Shown here piece by piece: positions 1 to 5,914 of a stretch of DNA of 20,544 bases. Position numbers and translations under genes: made by a program. Under the pieces are notes generated by a model. It was not told the origin of the DNA and searched no databases. It worked only from the letters and a program-made list of their open reading frames with translations. The stretch is from Oscillospiraceae bacterium. GTDB taxonomy: Bacteria > Bacillota > Clostridia > Oscillospirales > Acutalibacteraceae. The DNA lies in NCBI GenBank assembly GCA_021640185.1, contig JAJXDX010000004.1, positions 1-20,544 of the forward strand, read 5' to 3'. Positions within the stretch are counted from its first letter, which is position 1; each line of letters begins with the position of its first letter.

Positions 1-1
1 C

Positions 2-1162
2 TTTGCGGGCGTCAACGGCAGCGGCAAGCACAATAACTGGTCGATCGCGACCGATACGGGCGTCAATCTGCTGGAGCCGGGCGACACGCCCGCCGAGAAC
101 GCACAGTTTTTGCTGTTTTTGTGCGCCGTCATCAAGGCCGTCGACGAGTATCAGGAGCTGCTGCGCGCCTCGGTCGCCAGCGCGGGCAACGATCACCGGC
201 TGGGGGCCAACGAGGCACCGCCCGCCATCGTGTCCATGTTCCTCGGCACGGATCTCAGCGCGATCTTGGATGCGATCCTGCACGATACGCAGTACGATGC
301 CAAGGAGAAGGAGCTGATGCGTATCGGCGTGCATACGCTGCCCAAATTCCCCAGGGATACGACCGACCGCAACCGCACCTCCCCCTTCGCCTTCACCGGC
401 AATAAGTTCGAGTTCCGGATGCCCGGCTCGTCTGCCAGCGTGTCGTGCGCCAACACGGTGCTCAACACCGCCGTGGCGGAGGAGCTGCGCCAGTTCGCCG
501 ACGAACTGGAGGGCGCCGCCGATTTCGAGGGCACGCTGCACGAGCTGATCCGCCGCACGATCCGGGAGCATGAGCGCATCATCTTCAACGGCAACGGCTA
601 TGACGACGCGTGGATCGGCGAGGCCGAGCGCCGCGGCCTGTCGAACAAAAAGACCACGCCGGATGCGCTGCCCGCCTTCCTGTCCGAAAAGAGCGTCGCG
701 CTGTTCACCGGCCACAAGGTGTTCACCCTGCCGGAGCTGACCGCCCGGTACGAGATCCTGACGGAGAACTACGTCAAGACCGTCCATATCGAGGCGCTGA
801 CCATGCGCGACATGGCGCGCCGCGACATCCTGCCCGCGATGAGCCGCGTCAGCGCGGAATTGGCTGCCGCCGGCCGCGAGAAGGAAGCCTTCACCGGCAC
901 GGATGCCGTGTACGAGCGCGAGAGCGTCGCCACTCTTGACGCGCTGCTTGCGCAGATGCTGCGTCAGGTCAAAAAGCTGGAGGAGGATCTGACCGTGTCC
1001 GAGGTGCCGGGCGACGTGACGAAGCTTGCCCGCTACTGCGTGGAAACGGTGCTGCCGGACATGGCCGCGCTGCGCTGCGTCGCGGACGAGATGGAGAGCA
1101 TCGCCCCCACCGACCGTTGGCCGTACCCGAGCTACGGCGAGCTGCTGTTCGGCGTGCGCTGA
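2..1162 (+). CDS. glnN: Type III glutamine synthetase, C-terminal 386 residues (5' end outside window)
   Basis: Glutamine synthetase joins ammonia to glutamate using ATP in the cytoplasm. Only the C-terminal part is present: the frame is open from base 2 and ends at TGA 1160-1162. Visible family motifs are NGSGKHNNWS near the start (the nucleotide-binding NGSGxH element), then HRLGANEAPPAIVSMFLG, which is characteristic of the long type III (GSIII/GlnN) enzymes, and later GNKFEFRMPGSSAS, the substrate/ATP arginine region. Type III enzymes are usually about 700 residues, so roughly half is missing upstream. The C-terminal third (from about residue 150 of the visible part) is the helical extension typical of GSIII. 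A strong terminator follows 16 bases after the stop, so this is the last gene of its unit. Family assignment is firm; the symbol follows common use for type III. Confidence 0.95.
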   Translation, partial: FAGVNGSGKHNNWSIATDTGVNLLEPGDTPAENAQFLLFLCAVIKAVDEYQELLRASVASAGNDHRLGANEAPPAIVSMFLGTDLSAILDAILHDTQYDAKEKELMRIGVHTLPKFPRDTTDRNRTSPFAFTGNKFEFRMPGSSASVSCANTVLNTAVAEELRQFADELEGAADFEGTLHELIRRTIREHERIIFNGNGYDDAWIGEAERRGLSNKKTTPDALPAFLSEKSVALFTGHKVFTLPELTARYEILTENYVKTVHIEALTMRDMARRDILPAMSRVSAELAAAGREKEAFTGTDAVYERESVATLDALLAQMLRQVKKLEEDLTVSEVPGDVTKLARYCVETVLPDMAALRCVADEMESIAPTDRWPYPSYGELLFGVR

Positions 1163-1178
1163 CCGAAAATATCCGCAA

Positions 1179-1219
1179 AAGACCGGCAGACCCGTGCGGG
1201 CCTGCCGGTCTTCGTTTTT
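1179..1219 (+). terminator. Intrinsic terminator after glutamine synthetase
   Basis: A perfect 11-bp stem, AAGACCGGCAG (1179-1189) pairing with CTGCCGGTCTT (1202-1212), has a 12-base loop and is followed by CGTTTTTG. On the minus strand the stem is followed by TTTTGCGG, so it may also stop the converging MATE transcript, which ends at 1246. Confidence 0.9.
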
Positions 1220-1245
1220 GTTGCTTTCGCTGCCCGAAGGGGGGT

Positions 1246-2655
1246 TCATGCCGTCTGCTCCGCCCGGTCAAGGGAGCGCAGCGTTTTGCCGATCAGCACG
1301 GCCGAGATCACCGCTGTACACACGTCCGATGCCGGCATCGACCACAGCACGCCGTCCAGTCCGAGGAACACGGGCAGCAGCAGCGCGAAACCGACGCCGA
1401 ACACGACCTCCCGTAGCATGGACAGCATCGTCGATTCCACGGCCTTGCCCATCGCCTGCAAAAAGATGAAGGTCGCCTTGTTCACGCACGCCGGGATCAG
1501 CATGCACAGATAGATGCGGAAGGCCTTGACGGCCAGCGAGGTGTAATAGCGGCTCTCGTTCGCCGCGCCGAACAGCCGGATCAGCGCGCCGGGGCACCCC
1601 TCGGCGATCAGCAGCGCGACCGCGCCGACGGCCGCCTCGGCCAGCAGCAGCGTCACGAACAGCTTTTTCACCCGGTCGAACCGCCGTGCCCCGACGTTAT
1701 AGCCGACGATCGGGATGCAGCCCGCCGCCATCCCGATCACGACGGAGATCACGATCTGGAAGAATTTCATCACGATGCCGACGACCGCCATGGGGATCTG
1801 CGCGTACTGCTCCTGCCCGAACACGGGATCGAGCGCGCCGTACTTGCGGAGCATATTGTTAATCGCCGCCATCGCCGCGGCCAGCGAGATCTGCGCCAAA
1901 AAGCTGCACGCGCCCAGCCACAGCGTCCGGCCGACGATCCGGATGTCCGGGAGCAGATCCTTCTTCTGCGGCCGCACGATCTTTGCCCGCAGCAGATACC
2001 GCAGCGACAGCGCGGCCGTCGCGACCTGTCCGATCACCGTGGCCAGCGCCGCGCCGAACATCCCCCATCTCGCACCGTAGATCAGCACCGGATCCAAGAT
2101 CAGGTTGATGACCGCGCCCGCCAATGTCGCCAGCATGGCGAACTTCGGGTCGCCGTCGGCACGGATGATCGGGTTCATCGCCTGCCCGAACAGATAAAAG
2201 GGGATGCCCACCGCGATCGGGATGAAGTATTCCCGGGAAAAGGCGAACGTTTCCGCGTTCACCCGCCCGCCGAACGCAGTCAGGGCCTCGTCTGCGAACA
2301 GCAGATAGACCGCGGCCAGCACGATGCCGGACACCACGCTCAGCGTGACCGAGCCGCCGACGCTGCGCTTGGCGTTTTTCGGTTCGCCCTTGCCCAGCGT
2401 GATGCTGACGAAGGCACAGCAGCCGTCGCCGATCATCACGGCGATGCCCAGCGCGATCACGGTCAGCGGGAACACGACCGTGTTGGCCGCGTTCCCGGCC
2501 GAGCCGAGGTAGGCGGCGTTGGCGATGAAGATCTGGTCGATGATGTTGTACAGCGCACCGACCAAAAGCGAGATGATGCACGGCACGGCATATCTGCCCA
2601 TCAGCCTGCCCACCCGCGCGGTGACGAGGATGCTTTGACTTTCTTTCGTTTCCAT
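1246..2655 (-). CDS. MATE-family multidrug efflux transporter
   Basis: Integral membrane antiporter of the MATE superfamily (Na+ or H+ driven export of drugs or metabolites), 469 residues, the usual length, with about 12 hydrophobic segments. Typical features are the N-terminal RLMGRYAVPCIISLLVGALY helix, the NIIDQIFIANAAYLGSAGNAA stretch, the GDGCCAFVSITLGKGE loop after helix 2, and the matching second half beginning near LWLGACSFLAQISLAAAMAA. The start is placed at ATG 2655-2653 because GGGAGGG (2669-2663) lies 7 bases upstream; the open frame extends 62 codons further up, but that stretch is Arg-rich, not membrane-like, and crosses the leader hairpin. Sequence style resembles MepA-like clostridial MATE proteins, but the substrate cannot be assigned. 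Transcription is probably controlled by the leader hairpin described separately. Confidence 0.93.
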   Translation of the reverse strand: METKESQSILVTARVGRLMGRYAVPCIISLLVGALYNIIDQIFIANAAYLGSAGNAANTVVFPLTVIALGIAVMIGDGCCAFVSITLGKGEPKNAKRSVGGSVTLSVVSGIVLAAVYLLFADEALTAFGGRVNAETFAFSREYFIPIAVGIPFYLFGQAMNPIIRADGDPKFAMLATLAGAVINLILDPVLIYGARWGMFGAALATVIGQVATAALSLRYLLRAKIVRPQKKDLLPDIRIVGRTLWLGACSFLAQISLAAAMAAINNMLRKYGALDPVFGQEQYAQIPMAVVGIVMKFFQIVISVVIGMAAGCIPIVGYNVGARRFDRVKKLFVTLLLAEAAVGAVALLIAEGCPGALIRLFGAANESRYYTSLAVKAFRIYLCMLIPACVNKATFIFLQAMGKAVESTMLSMLREVVFGVGFALLLPVFLGLDGVLWSMPASDVCTAVISAVLIGKTLRSLDRAEQTA

Positions 2656-2679
2656 ATCGATACCCTCCCGAAAAGACGC

Positions 2680-2720
2680 AAAAAAAGGCGTAAGTCCATC
2701 CGCTGGACTTACGCCTTTTT
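2680..2720 (-). terminator. Terminator hairpin in the MATE leader (candidate attenuator)
   Basis: GGCGTAAGTCCA (2687-2698) and TGGACTTACGCC (2704-2715) form a perfect 12-bp stem with a 5-base loop; flanking A and T runs extend it to 17 bp. Read on the minus strand it is followed by seven T residues (2686-2680), a textbook intrinsic terminator. It lies between the predicted MATE promoter and the MATE RBS, only about 10-15 bases after the expected transcription start, so transcripts would have to pass it to express the gene. It could equally stop readthrough from the upstream minus-strand unit. Confidence 0.75.
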
Positions 2721-2737
2721 GGCTACACACTGTGCTT

Positions 2738-2766
2738 ATTTTACCACATCCGCATCGGCTTTGCAA
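2738..2766 (-). promoter_or_regulatory. Predicted promoter of the MATE gene
   Basis: On the minus strand TTGCAA (2766-2761) and TAAAAT (2743-2738) are separated by exactly 17 bases, a good match to the housekeeping sigma factor consensus. The expected start is near 2731, just before the leader hairpin. Predicted from sequence only. Confidence 0.6.
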
Positions 2767-2923
2767 CGGTTTTTGGCGGGGCAGAACGCCGAAAATGCGG
2801 CGCCGCCTTCGGTCTTGCTTTTGTCGTTCTTGCCCGCTCACTGCCTGCTGCTGCCCTTGATCTGCAGCCGGAAGCGGAGCGAAGCACGTACCGCGAACGC
2901 CTGCTGACGGCCGCGTGCGGACG

Positions 2924-3595
2924 CTATTTTTCGTGGACGAACATCATGCCGAAGCTGACCGAAAGCAGCAGGCAGCACAGCCAGATCGCCCGGCAGCCCA
3001 AGGCGACGGTCAGGATGCTGCCCAGCCCTGCGCCGACGCCGAACACCAAGATCACGCCGAAGTAAGTGACGGCCTTTTGCAGGATCTCCTTATCCCGCAC
3101 GCGGAAGTAGGCACACAGGGCCTCCGTCCCGGAGCGCAGGTTGCCGATGCACATCGTGCTGGCATAGGCGTGTCCGCGCACCTTGTGGAACGTCTGCACC
3201 TGCATGGCGCAGACGAAGGACACCAGCGCGTTGGCCGGCGGCTCGACGGCGGGCGGCAGCGCGCCGACGACGCCCAGCAGCACGATCTCGACAAGCAGGA
3301 TGATCTGCCGCCAGTGGATCTTTTCATAGCTTTTCAGCCGCAGATGGATCCCCTCCGCGACCGCCGTACCGACGACGAACGAGAGCACCGGGACCAGATA
3401 TTTCAGCACCGTCGGCCATTCCTGCCGAAACAGCGCCGTGCTCAGCAGCACGATGTTGCCGGTCTGCGCGTTGGCGAACACCTCGCCGCGGCAGGTGTAC
3501 GTGTAGGCATCCTGAAAGCCGCCGGACAGGACGATGAAGACCGCCGCCCGGAAGCTGTCGGACATCTGTCCGTGGAACGGTTCAAGCCCCTTCAT
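2924..3595 (-). CDS. YoaK/DUF1275 family integral membrane protein
   Basis: A 223-residue membrane protein of the YoaK (DUF1275) family, whose molecular function is not established. Family hallmarks seen are GGFQDAYTY near residue 25, the ANAQTGNIVLL motif, and later QTFHKVRGHAYASTMCIGNLRS, with about six hydrophobic segments. The start is placed at ATG 3595-3593, preceded by AAAAGGGGAAG and overlapping the end of the upstream small gene by 14 bases; the open frame upstream has no membrane-like or family sequence. The stop codon is TAG, which shows TAG is used as a normal stop here. It is probably translationally coupled to the upstream small membrane protein gene. No clear terminator is seen between its end and the MATE promoter region. 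Confidence 0.88.
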   Translation of the reverse strand: MKGLEPFHGQMSDSFRAAVFIVLSGGFQDAYTYTCRGEVFANAQTGNIVLLSTALFRQEWPTVLKYLVPVLSFVVGTAVAEGIHLRLKSYEKIHWRQIILLVEIVLLGVVGALPPAVEPPANALVSFVCAMQVQTFHKVRGHAYASTMCIGNLRSGTEALCAYFRVRDKEILQKAVTYFGVILVFGVGAGLGSILTVALGCRAIWLCCLLLSVSFGMMFVHEK

Positions 3596-3863
3596 GCGGC
3601 TTCCCCTTTTCCGGGAACGAGAACACGAACGCCGTGTACGCCAGCATGAAACACAGCGCATACAGCATCGCGGCGGCACAGCCGTCCCCGGCCAGCCATT
3701 CGGCGGCGACGCCGAAGGCGGAGCCGACGGCAAAGCTCGCGGCCGTGAAGCGGCAGTGCCGCTTTTCCTCGTCCGTGGCTTTGGTTACCCGAAAAACGAA
3801 GATGCCCATCGCCGCGGCGAACAGTGCAGCCATGACGATCTCCAAGACAGATCCCATGCTCAT
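3582..3863 (-). CDS. Small three-helix membrane protein of unknown function
   Basis: A 93-residue protein with three hydrophobic stretches (about residues 4-23, 36-50 and 55-74) and a charged tail ending PEKGKPHEGA. I do not recognise a family. The start is ATG 3863-3861, seven bases after a strong AAGGAGGG; a second in-frame ATG two codons later (3857-3855) is possible. It is first in a two-gene minus-strand operon: its end overlaps the start of the YoaK-like gene by 14 bases, which suggests coupled translation and possibly a shared role or complex. The segment upstream of the chosen start in the same frame contains the promoter, so the longer open frame is not used. Confidence 0.75.
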   Translation of the reverse strand: MSMGSVLEIVMAALFAAAMGIFVFRVTKATDEEKRHCRFTAASFAVGSAFGVAAEWLAGDGCAAAMLYALCFMLAYTAFVFSFPEKGKPHEGA

Positions 3864-3897
3864 GGGGTATCCCTCCTTGACTTTCGATGACGGCCAT

Positions 3898-3926
3898 ATT
3901 ATAATACGAATAAAATCATGCGTAAA
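3898..3926 (-). promoter_or_regulatory. Predicted promoter for the small membrane protein/YoaK operon
   Basis: On the minus strand TTTACG (3926-3921) and a perfect TATAAT (3903-3898) are 17 bases apart. The start would fall near 3891, about 28 bases before the ATG. The LysR-type palindrome abuts its upstream edge, as expected for an activator site. Confidence 0.65.
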
Positions 3927-3945
3927 ATGTATGTTAGCTATACAT
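3927..3945. promoter_or_regulatory. Candidate LysR-type operator in the divergent intergenic region
   Basis: ATGTAT and ATACAT form a perfect inverted repeat separated by 7 bases, containing a T-N11-A core (T3930, A3942), the classic LysR recognition form. It sits between the divergent LysR gene and the minus-strand membrane-protein operon, immediately upstream of the predicted -35 box of that operon. Confidence 0.55.
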
Positions 3946-3984
3946 ATCATATCTTTTTAGCATGGATGCAAGGAGAGGACTGCC

Positions 3985-4869
3985 GTGATCGTCAGCTATG
4001 ACTACTACCGCGTGTTTTATGACGTGGCCAGATACGGGAACGTTTCGCAGGCGGCGAAGGCCACGCTCAACGACCAGCCGAACATGACCCGCACGATCAA
4101 AAAGCTGGAGGCGGCCTTGGGCTGTCCGCTGTTTTTGCGCTCCAAAAAGGGGATGCGGCTGACGCCGGAGGGCAAGCGGCTGTACGAGCACGTCCGCATC
4201 GCCGTGGAGCACCTTGACGCGGGGGAGGCGGAATTGACCGAGGAGCGCGATCTGCAAAGCGGCGCGGTGTATATCGCGGCCAGCGAGGTGGCGCTGCGCT
4301 GCCTGCTTTTGCCGGTGCTGAAAAAATACCGCCTGCTGTATCCGGGGATCCACATCCGCGTCAGCAACCATTCCACGCCGCAGGCCGTCGCCGCGCTCAA
4401 GGACGGCACGGCAGACATCGCCGTCGTCACCACGCCCACCGTCCGCATGGCCTCGCTGACGGAAACGGCCGTCCGGCCGTTCACCGAGGTCGCCGTCTGC
4501 TCGCCGCATTTCGCGGTGCTGACGAACGGGCCGGTATCGCTGGAGGAGCTGACGCGGTATCCGCTGATCTCGCTGGGCAAGGATACGCGGTCCTTCGCGT
4601 TTTATTCCGCCTTGTTCGCCGCGCACGGCCTGCCGTATAAGCCGGACGTCGAGGCGTTTACGGCCGATCAGATCCTGCCCTTGGTGGAGGCCGACCTCGG
4701 GATCGGCTTCGTCCCGGAGGAGTTTTTGCGCGACGGCGACGGCATCTGCCGCATCCGCCTGAAGGAGCGGCTCCCCCGGCGGGACATCGTCATCATCAAA
4801 AGAAAAGAGCAGCCGCTGAGTGCAGCCGCCAAGGAGCTGGAGCGCATGATCCGGGAGGAGGGCCGCTGA
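3985..4869 (+). CDS. LysR-family transcriptional regulator
   Basis: A 294-residue LysR-type regulator of normal length. The N-terminal winged helix-turn-helix covers about residues 5-65 (YYRVFYDVARYGNVSQAAKA, then NMTRTIKKLEAALGCPLFLR and the KGMRLTPEGK wing), followed by a linker helix and the periplasmic-binding-like effector domain from about residue 90 (SGAVYIAASEVALRCLLLPV to the C-terminus). The start is GTG 3985, with AAGGAGAGG (3970-3978) six bases upstream. By position it likely controls the divergent small membrane protein/YoaK operon and itself through the palindrome at 3927-3945; the effector is unknown. Its stop overlaps a following ATG (TGATG at 4867-4871). Confidence 0.93.
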   Translation: MIVSYDYYRVFYDVARYGNVSQAAKATLNDQPNMTRTIKKLEAALGCPLFLRSKKGMRLTPEGKRLYEHVRIAVEHLDAGEAELTEERDLQSGAVYIAASEVALRCLLLPVLKKYRLLYPGIHIRVSNHSTPQAVAALKDGTADIAVVTTPTVRMASLTETAVRPFTEVAVCSPHFAVLTNGPVSLEELTRYPLISLGKDTRSFAFYSALFAAHGLPYKPDVEAFTADQILPLVEADLGIGFVPEEFLRDGDGICRIRLKERLPRRDIVIIKRKEQPLSAAAKELERMIREEGR

Positions 4870-5123
4870 TGCCGCTTTGGCAGCGGCGGACGGATGAAGT
4901 GCTCGGCTCGTCCCTGCTTGCGGTGTCCGAAAAAATCTTCGGGCTACCGTTTTTCCTCGATTTTCTCGACCGCTGCGCCAACGCCTGCTCGCTGTATCCG
5001 CTGCCGGCGGCGCTTACAGGCGTTGCTCGTTTTGCTTATGGGCTCAGACCCTCGTGGCACGCCGTGCTTACCGGGCCGGTCCACCCGGACCAAACACCGA
5101 TACACCCGAGGGCGTATCGGTGA
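4869..5123 (+). CDS. Doubtful 84-residue ORF coupled to the LysR gene
   Basis: The ATG overlaps the LysR stop codon (TGATG), a common coupling arrangement, and roughly the first 50 codons favour G/C in the third position as real genes here do. After residue about 50 the frame runs through an inverted repeat and the character changes, ending in a Pro/His-rich tail whose stop codon lies inside a terminator hairpin. No family is recognised and there is no membrane segment or motif. It may be a genuine small gene, the truncated start of a lost gene, or chance. Confidence 0.3.
   Translation: MPLWQRRTDEVLGSSLLAVSEKIFGLPFFLDFLDRCANACSLYPLPAALTGVARFAYGLRPSWHAVLTGPVHPDQTPIHPRAYR
4980..5024 (+). repeat. 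Inverted repeat inside the doubtful ORF
   Basis: AACGCCTG (4980-4987) pairs with CAGGCGTT (5017-5024) around a GC-rich 29-base loop and is followed by GCTCGTTTTGC. It may be an old terminator or simply structure; it marks where the coding character of the ORF at 4869 fades. Confidence 0.35.
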
Positions 5124-5130
5124 TTTTTTT
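5095..5130 (+). terminator. Intrinsic terminator closing the LysR transcription unit
   Basis: CACCGATAC (5095-5103) pairs with GTATCGGTG (5114-5122), 9 bp with a 10-base loop, followed by A and seven T residues (5124-5130). A smaller hairpin, GGTCC/GGACC (5078-5091), lies just upstream. Confidence 0.85.
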
Positions 5131-5640
5131 GCACATGAAGCTTTTCCCCACGGCTGCGACCGTAATGCATCCGATCCGCGGTATGTGGCTGAAAATGCAC
5201 TCAAGTGTGATCTCATATCGACTGTTACGATACCCGGCGCGTGCAGCGTGGCCTGAGTGTTGTTGCACCTATGGAAAAGGTCCGGATGGCATTTGTTGCG
5301 TAAAGATCCTGTCAAGAGCAAAACGCTCTCGGCAGCAAGATCCTTATTTCATCGTTCGCTTGGCGGAGGGCGGTTCGAACCGACGGGAGCTTAACGTCAA
5401 GCAGCGCGGATATGAAAGGTCGTCTAAAAGGGCAGCGGAGCTCAATGCATCGTTCAGGCAACTGTCGGCAATACGGCCGGATCGTAACGAAAAAAGCCAA
5501 CGGACAGATAACGCATAAGCATCACCTGTCCGTCGGTCTCCCCGATCGACAAAGATGTCTTTATGGAAACCTTGTTAAAACCGGCTTTTTCACGGGCTAT
5601 ATCTTTTTATCCCCTTTATAACGGTGCGGGAAAGAGGGCA
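5131..5640. other. Intergenic stretch without a recognised gene
   Basis: The open frames here have no family resemblance, no good RBS and uneven codon use, so I call none of them. Minor structure includes an AGAGC/GCTCT hairpin (5315-5329) flanked by two copies of AAGATCCT (5303-5310 and 5337-5344), and an 8-bp inverted repeat ACGGACAG/CTGTCCGT (5500-5507 and 5526-5533) with an 18-base loop. Together with the doubtful ORF, this makes nearly 1 kb without a solid gene. Possibly decayed DNA or an unrecognised RNA. Confidence 0.5.
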
Positions 5641-5673
5641 TGAGCCCCCGCGGTCTAACCGCACAAAAGCTCA

Positions 5674-5738
5674 CCGCAAACGGCAGTATGCCGTCTGTAG
5701 TCATGTGACAGGATCTGCCTGCCGTTTGGCGGCTTTTT
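5674..5738 (+). other. Long stem-loop upstream of the glycan operon (terminator-like or structured RNA)
   Basis: CCGCAAACGGCAG (5674-5686) pairs with CTGCCGTTTGGCGG (5719-5732) as 13 bp with one bulged G, enclosing a smaller GTCA/TGAC hairpin near 5699-5708, and is followed by CTTTTT (5733-5738). A preceding small hairpin GCGGT/ACCGC spans 5650-5662. The T tract fits a terminator; the nested form could also be a structured RNA. No upstream gene needing termination is apparent. Confidence 0.45.
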
Positions 5739-5791
5739 CGCATATGCGGAAAAACGACGATGGCGGCCGTCTTTTTCAGCGGCGCGGAAAA

Positions 5792-5830
5792 CGGTAGATT
5801 GCCGCGGAAATGAGCGATTGCAATCTGCCG
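5792..5830. promoter_or_regulatory. Candidate operator: 11-bp inverted repeat over the operon promoter
   Basis: CGGTAGATTGC (5792-5802) and GCAATCTGCCG (5820-5830) are inverted copies with a single mismatch (G-T in RNA), 17 bases apart. The right arm overlaps the predicted -35 box, the expected place for a repressor or activator site. No regulator gene lies next to it, so the cognate protein is unknown. Confidence 0.5.
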
Positions 5831-5846
5831 CCGGGTGCGCTATGCT
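5818..5846 (+). promoter_or_regulatory. Predicted promoter of the glycan-utilization operon
   Basis: TTGCAA (5818-5823) and TATGCT (5841-5846) are separated by 17 bases; the -10 box matches 4 of 6 consensus positions. Transcription would begin near 5853, leaving a leader of about 60 bases with a short ACCGG/CCGGT hairpin before the very strong AGGAGGTGAG RBS at 5900-5909. Confidence 0.55.
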
Positions 5847-5914
5847 GAAGACAGTCAAAGACCTGAAGGGCAGTACCGGGCTTTGGACCGGTCGATGTGA
5901 GGAGGTGAGCGAAT

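Noticed and set aside
2656..2701. A small upstream ORF beginning with the ATG in the MATE leader hairpin
   Set aside because: It has no ribosome binding site and starts inside the stem-loop, and its product shows nothing recognisable; most likely chance.
2655..2841. A longer N-terminus for the MATE protein (62 extra codons)
   Set aside because: The extension is Arg/Gln-rich, runs through the leader hairpin and promoter, and has no RBS as good as GGGAGGG before ATG 2655.
2915..3649. A 244-codon plus-strand frame opposite the YoaK-like gene
   Set aside because: Highly polar Gln/His/Asp-rich composition typical of the antisense of a membrane protein; the minus strand carries recognisable YoaK motifs and a good start.
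5361..5385. GGTTCGAACC resembling a tRNA T-arm, with a CCGCCA-like end on the minus strand
   Set aside because: The T-stem fails beyond the palindrome (52-62 would be G-G), and no matching acceptor, D or anticodon arm is found within 90 bases on either strand.
5054..5518. A 154-codon plus-strand frame in the gap after the LysR unit
   Set aside because: It crosses the terminator at 5095-5130, has no RBS, uneven codon use and no recognisable features.
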